A DNA stretch of 64,000 bases from positions 32,931,456 to 32,995,455 of the forward strand of contig OZ024875.1 of the NCBI GenBank assembly GCA_964017185.1. Reading direction: 5' to 3'. Of this stretch, positions 40,963 through 48,806 are shown one piece after another (position 1 is the stretch's first letter; each line of letters opens with the position of its first letter). A model generated the notes under the pieces. That model saw nothing but the letters and a program-made list of their open reading frames with translations. It had not been told where the DNA came from and did no database searches. Source of the stretch: Rugalucina vietnamica (Eukaryota > Mollusca > Bivalvia > Lucinida > Lucinidae). The translations under genes and the position numbers were made by a program.

Positions 40963-41247
40963 ATGGCCAGAAAAGCAAAACATTTTGAGCTGATGATAGT
41001 TCTTATTCTGGTTTTTGCACATGTGTCTGCTACGAAACACACGTCGTTTACAAAGTGCGGTGAAAACCTATGCTGCTGCAAGAAAAAGATAGCAGTCTGC
41101 AAAAATAAAAACCTCACATTCATTCCAGTTTTTCCAAAGTACATCGCATCCTTGGATTTTGTGGGGAATAATTTACAAACAATCTCGGCAGAAACATTTA
41201 ACAATATCTCTGTTGTGTTCACTGCTCTTAAAGGATCTCAGTTTTAA
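40963..41247 (+). CDS. TLR-B 5' partial copy 3: possible short secreted LRR-cap protein (94 aa)
   Basis: The frame is open from the same ATG as TLR-B: signal peptide (FELMIVLILVFAHVSA), the Cys-rich cap (KCGENLCCCKKKIAVCKN) and the first leucine-rich motif (IASLDFVGNNLQTISAETF), then 11 novel residues ending KGSQF. The upstream region and TTTCAG acceptor are duplicated with it. If expressed it would be a small secreted cap without membrane or TIR parts. It may equally be an untranslated relic; copies 1 and 2 are broken. One neighbour change is FPKYIAS for LPKYIAS. Confidence 0.5.
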   Translation: MARKAKHFELMIVLILVFAHVSATKHTSFTKCGENLCCCKKKIAVCKNKNLTFIPVFPKYIASLDFVGNNLQTISAETFNNISVVFTALKGSQF

Positions 41248-41697
41248 TTTTTATTTGCTATTACTGCAGCTGGTGTTGTGCCGTGTGGTGGCCCTAAAAA
41301 GTCCCCCGTACATCATCCATAGTGCAGGTTATATTTTCTTTTTGGTCCTTTGAGATCAGCGAGGATATTCTGAGAAATCAGAAATTTATGATCGGTTAAG
41401 ATTCATTTTCTAAACAATATTTAACATATTTCGTCCCATTTAGATCATAGTAGTCTTTGTATCGATCACCCTGTTGAAAGTTGCAACATTTCAGTAATTC
41501 TCTTTGACTCCATGTTGCCAAATCTATAGGGTCACTAACGCGACTTTAATAGTCGAAACCGCGGTATGGCCCATCCCCTTTCTCATTAATGTGTTCACTG
41601 CAGGATTTCAGATATAATTTTTATTCTATATAACATGTACGTACCTCGCTTAACTTTCATTAGTTGTGATTTCAATGTCTTTTAAATCATCTTTCAG

Positions 41698-41772
41698 GTA
41701 ACAAATAAGCCTTGCAGGGCGACTGAAGTCACAGCGTCTATTATAAAATGAAAGTTTACAACCTGAAACAGC
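41698..41772 (+). promoter_or_regulatory. 5'UTR acceptor and leader of TLR-B
   Basis: TTTTAAATCATCTTTCAG ends at 41697, 75 bases before the ATG, exactly as in TLR-A. The same site is present before each of the three partial copies (39242-39267 region and equivalents), so each could in principle be spliced to an upstream exon. Confidence 0.45.
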
Positions 41773-44001
41773 ATGGCCAGAAAAGCAAAACATTTTGAGC
41801 TGATGTTAGTTCTTATTCTGGTTTTTGCACATGTGTCTGCTACGAAACACACGTCTTGCCCTTCAACGTTTACAAAGTGCGGTGAAAACCTATGCTGCTG
41901 CAAGAAAAAGATAGCAGTCTGCAAAAATAAAAACCTCACATTCATTCCAGTTTTGCCAAAGTACATCGCATCCTTGGATTTTGTGGGGAATAATTTACAA
42001 ACAATCTCGGCAGAAACATTTAACAATATCTCTGTTGCAAAACTGTACTATCTAGGTCTCAAAGACAATGGTATAGAAGATATCTGTGTTAATACATTCA
42101 AAAGATTTTATAAGCTTCAGGATTTAAGTCTGCAGAACAACAGAAAACTAAACTGGACTCAAATGAAGGTCGCGTTGCACAATGTCCCGCATAGCCTCAA
42201 AAAATTATATCTTGACGATACGGGGCTTACTACCACCCCAAGTGATATTTTCGACGGTTTGCGAGACACAAACATTTATATGCTCACGCTTAGAAATAAC
42301 ACGATAAAAACCCTGAACGAAGAGGCATTTAACTTCATGAAAATTAAGAATTTAGACCTCTCTTACAATCGGATAAGTGATATTTCTGTTAGCAGTAATG
42401 GCACTCGCTTAGGACACAAAACAATCGAAAGTTTGAGCCTGTCTTACAACGAATTTGTATATTGGCCACCATGGTTCTGTGACAATACTTCAGGTATGTC
42501 CTTATATCCAAAACTGAAAACTTTAAATCTCAGAGGCAACGGCATAATGATGCTGGTGCGGAAGGCATGGTCCTGCATGAAGTCATTGTCAAACTTGTTA
42601 CTAGATGAAAACGTTATTCAAACATTTCGAAATGACATATTCTTGGATTTAGAGTCTCTGAGTAAACTACAGATATCAAATATGGCAAAGCCTGTCCAAC
42701 AAATAGAGGCAAAGGCGTTCCACAACGCCAATCTGAATAGCCTTCATTTCGATAAAAATAATATAGACTTCCAACCAGATTCAAATATACCATACGATGC
42801 AATGTTCAAATTTTGTCCAAATTTGACTCAGATCATCTTCGGTTATAACAACCTAAGAACAATATATAATAACAAGTTAATAACAATGTTGTCACCGTTA
42901 AAGAAACTGACGTATTTAAGCCTCGAAGGATCACATTTATATGAAATACCGGAAAATCTATTCAGTAAGTTTCCGAACCTGACGAAGCTTTACCTCGGTA
43001 AAAACAAAATAAAAGAAATCAGCTCTAAAGCATTCGATAATGTCACAAAACTGCAGGTTCTGTATCTAGATTCGAATAAAATCAAGGTCGTGAATGACAC
43101 CTTCCCAGAAATACTGCAGAAAACACTGAAACAAGTGAACCTTGAAGGGAACCCATTTTCTTGTGCATTCTGCGATCGAAACAACAATACCTGGCTTAGG
43201 AACTGGATTGAGCGAAGCAATATTCAATTCGTTGGATGGCCAGGCTACTATACATGCGCTTCTCCGCCGAGTGAACACGGAACTTATCTCATAAAATACA
43301 AACCAAAACCAGAAGATTGTGAAACCATAAATCCAATGATAATAGCTTACGCAACCATCGGAGCGTTTCTTTTTGTTTTCAGTGTACTGACTGTGGTCTG
43401 TTATAGAGGGCGTTGGTATATTCGATACTGGACAATTAAATGCCCTCGCAGATTGACACAACGGGCTGAACATGACCCAGAAAGACAGAGGCTCTTGGGA
43501 AATAACTTCATCCATGACGCATATGTGATTTATCATGATGACGACCGAGGGTTCGTCCGAAATGAAATTCTTCAGTTTATGGAAACAGAGAACAACTACA
43601 GACTTTTCATCTGGGATCGAGACTTTGATGCAGGGGATCAGTCTGTTAGTATTGTCGTGGACAATATTTACAAAAGCAGCCACGTGGTTGCCATCATTTC
43701 TAAAAGCTTTTTGAAGGATCCCTGGTGTGATTTTCAGCTTGCCGTTGCACTCGACCGACAGATTGAACTGAAGAAGAAGTTCATCACTTTGATAATCAGA
43801 GAAGATATAGACAAAGACTTGCTGAGTAAAACTTGGTGTGTACTACTCACCAAATCACCGACGGCTGAATGGTGTGAAAGGAAGAATGACATTAGAAGAA
43901 AGTTGTTTGAACAACAAATTCTTACGAACGTCCCATGCAGTCAACGTCCACGGTCTTTACAAATTCAAGTAGACCACAATATGGATGCTGACGAGGAGTA
44001 G
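41773..44001 (+). CDS. Toll-like receptor TLR-B (intronless CDS, 742 aa)
   Basis: The protein aligns end to end with TLR-A: signal peptide (FELMLVLILVFAHVSA), Cys-rich cap (KHTSCPSTFTKCGENLCCC), leucine-rich repeats (for example LKDNGIEDICVNTF, LYLGKNKIKEISSKAF), one C-terminal Cys cluster (NPFSCAFCDRNNNTWLRNW), membrane segment (MIIAYATIGAFLFVFSVLTV) and TIR domain from HDAYVIYH. Box 2 is WDRDFDAGDQ, with Ala620 at the BB-loop proline position. The LRR part differs from TLR-A at many residues while membrane and TIR parts are nearly identical. It ends VDHNMDADEE, ten residues short of TLR-A, because of a deletion at the stop. Role by family: pattern-recognition receptor. Confidence 0.93.
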   Translation: MARKAKHFELMLVLILVFAHVSATKHTSCPSTFTKCGENLCCCKKKIAVCKNKNLTFIPVLPKYIASLDFVGNNLQTISAETFNNISVAKLYYLGLKDNGIEDICVNTFKRFYKLQDLSLQNNRKLNWTQMKVALHNVPHSLKKLYLDDTGLTTTPSDIFDGLRDTNIYMLTLRNNTIKTLNEEAFNFMKIKNLDLSYNRISDISVSSNGTRLGHKTIESLSLSYNEFVYWPPWFCDNTSGMSLYPKLKTLNLRGNGIMMLVRKAWSCMKSLSNLLLDENVIQTFRNDIFLDLESLSKLQISNMAKPVQQIEAKAFHNANLNSLHFDKNNIDFQPDSNIPYDAMFKFCPNLTQIIFGYNNLRTIYNNKLITMLSPLKKLTYLSLEGSHLYEIPENLFSKFPNLTKLYLGKNKIKEISSKAFDNVTKLQVLYLDSNKIKVVNDTFPEILQKTLKQVNLEGNPFSCAFCDRNNNTWLRNWIERSNIQFVGWPGYYTCASPPSEHGTYLIKYKPKPEDCETINPMIIAYATIGAFLFVFSVLTVVCYRGRWYIRYWTIKCPRRLTQRAEHDPERQRLLGNNFIHDAYVIYHDDDRGFVRNEILQFMETENNYRLFIWDRDFDAGDQSVSIVVDNIYKSSHVVAIISKSFLKDPWCDFQLAVALDRQIELKKKFITLIIREDIDKDLLSKTWCVLLTKSPTAEWCERKNDIRRKLFEQQILTNVPCSQRPRSLQIQVDHNMDADEE

Positions 44002-44560
44002 TATACGAGTATTGGTTATAGAGTGTAGCTGGACGAAACGATATCAAATATAGTATGATGGTGAAGCTGCATGACTAGCTTTTTGTGTATCAGGAAATAA
44101 ACTGAAATAAGAAAGACTTGTATGAGCAATATACATAGCACACGCACATCGGGAGGTAAAAGATACTAATTTCGTACTTTGTAGTTGGTGAAATAAGTAA
44201 AGGCTGGATAAAAGTACACAACCCTCTGTGGATGCGCATCATTTCCATTGTCGGTGTTTAGCTCTCGCTGTTTTGGCTCACGTACCAGAAGTCTTCCAGT
44301 AGACCACCATCTTACTGCGTAGCTGAAAATGAAACCTTTTCACTGTGCTAGATTTCAAACATTGCTTAATTTCTTAATCTCATCCAAATCAAGCATTGCT
44401 GGCATTGTTGTGTAAACCCCATTTCAGGTCAGTGACAATCGACACCGTGGCCTCATAAACCCAACAGTGACTAATGGACTTTCCGACTGTTATCATTTGG
44501 ACAGGCTTTCTTTAAATTTTAGGTGAATCAGGGTTTTTTTTTTTTTAAATTTTATTCCAT
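44002..44560. other. 3' flank of TLR-B
   Basis: The sequence matches the TLR-A 3' flank from GTATACGAGTATTGGTTATA onward, including GGATGCGCATC and GTCTTCCAGTAGACCACCA. A possible AATAAA-type signal (AGGAAATAAACTG) is at 44093-44105. No other gene. Confidence 0.55.
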
Positions 44561-44578
44561 TTTTTGATGAAATTCCTC

Positions 44579-44640
44579 TATGCAAACAGAATAGCCGTCA
44601 TGTGGCGTCACATCTGTGGCTATGCTGTTTGCATATGTCT
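44579..44640. repeat. Small hairpin repeat, GAATAGCC family
   Basis: ATGCAAACAGAATAGCCGTC and its inverted partner GGCTATGCTGTTTGCAT flank GGCGTCACATCTGT. It is the TLR-B counterpart of 32935-33000. The context downstream (CTCGTAAAAAGGACGCC) is also shared. Confidence 0.65.
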
Positions 44641-44649
44641 CGTAAAAAG

Positions 44650-45689
44650 GACGCCAGGCTTACATGGGTTAAGTACATCAGTCCACTCATTAAAGCATTC
44701 AGGAGTTATAGATATGAAGGCAAAACTGGCTGATAAAGTGAAACCTGATAGGAAATAACTGCCATGTCCACACGTTCTTTTAATCAACAAATGATTAAAA
44801 GTCTGATCCCAGTGGCGTATACCACACGTACTATGCTTGTTATTACATTACATCATGGATCATATTTTATTTTACTTTAAATCGAAGTCCACGAATAGAT
44901 GTTCTACATGGTTTCACATGGTATTTCACAACTTTATATGGTGACTTTATATTTTTAAATTTAAGCTAAATACACTGTGGCTGGCTTAGTCAAGTGGGTA
45001 CTTCGATGAATCAATGTTATATCAATTATAATTTATAAATGTTACATTCTGTTACAGGAAGAGGAAGAGAGGACGACGTCTTATGTCCCACTGACGCCAT
45101 CCAGCTCAAACTTTTTTTTAACCAATTTGCAATTAATTACACACGTCTTAGTATGGTGTTGGTTTTAGCAATTTATTAGATTTTAGCAACTTATTAGATT
45201 TATTTCATACCATTTCCCCTTTCTCTGCCCTTTTGTAACTAAATCATCGACACTGTGCATCAGTATTTCCATTGCTTAGGAATCGTCTTATAATCGACTG
45301 CCACTTTCAGCACGTTCGACAAATTCGACCAGTTGTTTACATATTTTAATTATTATATTTATCATTATGATTATGTTTTCATACATTAGTTGCAACTTTT
45401 CATTGCTTTTATGTCAGATTAATATGCTTTTTTTTAAACTATAATCGCTGTTTTTGAAAGAACTAAATAAACATACATACTTATTTAATGTTAACACGAA
45501 TAAATGTCACAACATGATCAGAATGGGCTGATGCCTTATCCCTAGATCCCTAATGAAACTTTTGTTGACACAGCAGTTGTTTCGCCGTTTCAGCATCGAC
45601 ACGGAAAATCTGAATAGAACGAGATGAGTGTTTTTATAATGATTATTATATAATATTCTCGTTAAATTTTGATTTGAATAGATGAACTG
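44650..45689. other. Intergenic DNA between TLR-B and the B-box gene
   Basis: I see no gene. A stretch at 45055-45480 with an AACTAAATAAACATACATAC end looks like the 3' part of a transcript or retroelement, but no coding frame or partner was found. The extreme right is the 3' flank of the minus-strand gene. Confidence 0.4.
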
Positions 45690-47438
45690 TTATTGCCAAG
45701 TGCCACGTGCAAGTTTAAATAACAATATCTCGTCCATATTGTAACCTCCGACAATAAGTGTAGCATCTTTCTCTTTGTAAGAAATTGAGCATGGTTCCCT
45801 TAAATCATGCTTTGGTGTTACTAGTGTATCATCCTTCTTGCCATCTGGACTGATTATATGAATATTTTTGGAGTATTCCCCACACACCAAGACATTGCCC
45901 CCGGAGCTGCAAATCAAACCTCTAGGCCGGCGCATATCGTCATCTTTGTACGTGTAGATAATCCCTCCTTTGGGTTTCAGGCATAAGATGGTGTCCCTAT
46001 GATAGTCAGAGACAAATATCTTTTCACCAAAAGGGCTGACGGTGATGTAATAAGGACTTGTAAGCGAGAAGGGTCCGTCTGGACGTGTTACGTAACGTTT
46101 CCTTACCATTCCCTGCATATCAAGGACCCTTACTTCTCCCTCATTTAAGTCTTTATTGAGTGTGACGTATATTTCATCCTTAGACGCATCAACAGCTACA
46201 CCCCAGCATTTCTTGTCTAGCTTGATGTTACTAACAACCTTCAGCTTTGGAAACACTCGGACTTTCTGTAGTTTCATATTATCTGGTAAGGATACAATGA
46301 CATTGCTCGAGTCGACAACGGAGACATCCCAAAGGCCCGGTAGTTTCAATCGTCCTGTAATGGTCCAAGTGTCATCAAGTACTTTGATTTGCTTATTATT
46401 CCTGTCACATAATACAACGTGGCCATTTGGCATCACTGTACAGCCTGTAATGTACGGAATGTCTTGATCGTTGCTTTCAGTAATATTCACCTCATCGCGA
46501 GATTTAATTTTTCTGTCCCCTCGCATGTTGGTCGATTCTGTGGTATTCGTGAGAACATGTCTGCCTTCTTTTGACTGAACCTTTAAAGACCCTAATGATT
46601 TCACGCCTATGGCAAAGGCAGCAAGTAATTCGTTTCTTTCAAATGCTAATGTCGGTTTCATAACAGTTTTTTCTAGTTTCTCCAATTTACTCCTGCAACT
46701 TTTAAAATCTTTTGTCACCTGGATATCGGTTATGAACATTGTTTCTTTCTCACATTTCTTTACGTCTTCTATGCGTCTTTGGTCTATCTGAAGCAATTTC
46801 AGATCCGTTTCAATAGCTGACATATCCTCATCAAAATCATGATGTTCGTCTTCTTCCCATTTATCTAATTCTTGCAGAATATTATTCTCAAGGTTATCAA
46901 GAATTCTGTCCAGTTCTTTGCGGAATCGTTTGATTTCTGTCAAACAAGCGTCCTTAAGTTGATTAATTTCATTTTTTAAATCCCTGCTTTTTTGTTTGAG
47001 ACGTTCGAATTTGCCTTTCAGCGTTGTAACTTCTGTCAACACTGAATTTAACTTCCAAGTTTTGTATGCCGAACACTTTTCCTGAAAGTTAGAGGTTTTG
47101 CACGCTTGATGACTGAAAAATTCGCAATCGCCACAGATGATATCGTGATGTTCACTGCAATAGAACGTCACCGGAAGACCATTATTGCAACTACAAGTGA
47201 CGTCGTGGCCCGATGCTCCAGTGCCAGACACCGGAGTCCCTATGACTGGTACGATAGTATGATTTCGCGTCACCGTCAGGTTTCCATGGTAATCTTTGCA
47301 ATCATCGCAAAGGTAATCCGGACAGCTTTCGCAGTAGTGGGTGGCCCCTTTTCTTTTTCCTCCCCCTAAACATGGACCGCACTCGTGGAATTCTTCGCGA
47401 CCTACATCTAGTGGGATAGAACCATCAAATGTTGCCAT
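45690..47438 (-). CDS. RING-less B-box / coiled-coil / beta-propeller protein (582 aa, single exon)
   Basis: The N-terminus has no RING. Residues 20-51 form a B-box (C20-x2-C23...C36-x2-C39...C44-x2-C47...H51), and about 83-110 a second (SCNNGLPVTFYCSEHHDIICGDC...H). A coiled coil covers about 130-260 (LKGKFERLKQKSRDLKNEINQ). The C-terminal 260 residues give repeated propeller blades (DIPYITGCTVMPNGHVVLCD, WGVAVDASKDEIYVT, YYITVSPFGEKIFVSDYHRD, RGLICSSGGNVLVCGEY), NHL-like without strict NHL triads. This is the TRIM-like architecture often annotated as TRIM71/TRIM2-like in molluscs. Without RING, direct ubiquitin ligase activity is unlikely; scaffolding or regulation is inferred. Confidence 0.88.
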   Translation of the reverse strand: MATFDGSIPLDVGREEFHECGPCLGGGKRKGATHYCESCPDYLCDDCKDYHGNLTVTRNHTIVPVIGTPVSGTGASGHDVTCSCNNGLPVTFYCSEHHDIICGDCEFFSHQACKTSNFQEKCSAYKTWKLNSVLTEVTTLKGKFERLKQKSRDLKNEINQLKDACLTEIKRFRKELDRILDNLENNILQELDKWEEDEHHDFDEDMSAIETDLKLLQIDQRRIEDVKKCEKETMFITDIQVTKDFKSCRSKLEKLEKTVMKPTLAFERNELLAAFAIGVKSLGSLKVQSKEGRHVLTNTTESTNMRGDRKIKSRDEVNITESNDQDIPYITGCTVMPNGHVVLCDRNNKQIKVLDDTWTITGRLKLPGLWDVSVVDSSNVIVSLPDNMKLQKVRVFPKLKVVSNIKLDKKCWGVAVDASKDEIYVTLNKDLNEGEVRVLDMQGMVRKRYVTRPDGPFSLTSPYYITVSPFGEKIFVSDYHRDTILCLKPKGGIIYTYKDDDMRRPRGLICSSGGNVLVCGEYSKNIHIISPDGKKDDTLVTPKHDLREPCSISYKEKDATLIVGGYNMDEILLFKLARGTWQ

Positions 47439-48610
47439 TTAGTTGACAGAGTCTTTGAACCTAGAAGTCGAAATCATACGCTATGTTGTCACATTGGTAT
47501 TTGCCCATGATTGGTTTCTGGTTCACAGTTAGCCAATATAGACAAAACTGGCATAATGTTTTAATAAGTACAAATCGTTTTGCCCTTCAAAATGAAACTA
47601 TACTGAGAGGAAATAGAAACTTAAGTTTTCAGCATTACTTTTTGTTTGCTTATTATTAAATTCATTTTAAATATAAACGGTTGTTCTATTTTGATTGTGG
47701 CAGTTTGTCATTTAAGCTTCACATTTTGCATTTTGAAACGTGCTTCCCGTCAAATGTAATAGAGTTACGTCATTTTGACGTTTTCATCCCAATTTGCATG
47801 CAAGCCATGATTAGCGCCGGTTTCGCTGTTGCAAGAAAGTGAGCATAACCGTCTGCGATCGAAGTTGTTAGAATACGCTCAAAATATTGTTAATGTGAGA
47901 TTTTATCCTGAAAAACGTGATGTTTAGCTTTTAACGTCAAACATGAAAGTGCAGTTTCGACGTTTTCTGGCGCCGGGGAAAGGAACTCACGATGAATGAT
48001 TGAATATCGTGTTATGGTAACTCAGCCGAGGCATTTGTCTCATCGTCATTGACATTCTTAATCTGTTTTCGGTATTTATCATTTTATTGAGAACGTCACG
48101 TGAACGTCGGGAACAGAGTTCCATTTTTTGCATACAAACGTTTCATTAGATCAACAAATGATATACCCATTAAAATTGAATGATTATTTGGATCGCTTCC
48201 TTTCCTCGGAATGCATGGAATCGCCCTTCTGTAAAACGTCAATGTGCCGTAACGCTCAGCTGAGCGGACGTTTACGTTGATGAAATAATGCTCGTATGCT
48301 AAAATCGATACAATATCACCATTTTAAAAAGAAAATCGAAGAGTAATTCTGCTAAAACACAAAACAAGCAGAAAAAATGGCTACGTTAATGACGTCAGGT
48401 TGAAAACGATGGAAGAATCTTCAGTGTGATTTTTTGACGCATGGGGCTATCTAGTTTAAACATATTTTATTGCCTTTTTTATGTACAATGGGGTTGGGCT
48501 ACAAGTTCTATCAACATTAGGTTCAGCCCGCCCCCTACAACATAATAATAGTGCAGCATGGCAAACATATTTACAAATACAACAAATATATTGTAAATCG
48601 TAAATAACAA
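47439..48610. other. Upstream region of the B-box gene, rich in ACGTCA words
   Basis: No gene. ACGTCA or TGACGT occurs many times (TTACGTCATTTTGACGTTTT, TTTAACGTCAAAC, GAACGTCACGTGAACGTCGG, AAAACGTCAATGTG, TTAATGACGTCAGG). TGACGTCA is the CRE core, but similar density is found in three other non-promoter stretches, so a repeat origin is at least as likely as regulation. Confidence 0.4.
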
Positions 48611-48614
48611 ATAA

Positions 48615-48806
<192 letters not shown>

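Larger units (their letters stand above)
38961..41387 (+). repeat. Three 0.81-kb tandem units copying the TLR-B upstream region and 5' CDS
   Basis: ATGATCGGTTAAGATTCATT starts each unit at 38961, 39769, 40580, and the fourth at 41388, which runs into the intact gene. Periods are 808, 811 and 808 bases. Each unit holds about 380 bases of upstream sequence, the TTTCAG acceptor-like site, the ATG and about 255 bases of coding sequence, then TGTTCACTGCTCTTAAAGG and a tail of about 170 bases that is absent from the complete gene. Units are highly similar, so the expansion is recent or homogenised. Confidence 0.92.

Noticed and set aside
42614..43220. Other minus-strand frames inside the TLR genes
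   Set aside because: They are shadows of the leucine-rich repeat coding sequence, with Ser/Phe-rich translations mirrored in TLR-A.
43066..43683. Minus-strand frame of 205 codons within TLR-B
   Set aside because: It is antisense to the strongly supported membrane and TIR region. Its translation has no domain, and the same shadow occurs in TLR-A only in pieces.
46156..47369. Plus-strand frames opposite the B-box gene
   Set aside because: They are antisense shadows of the well-supported 582-residue protein.
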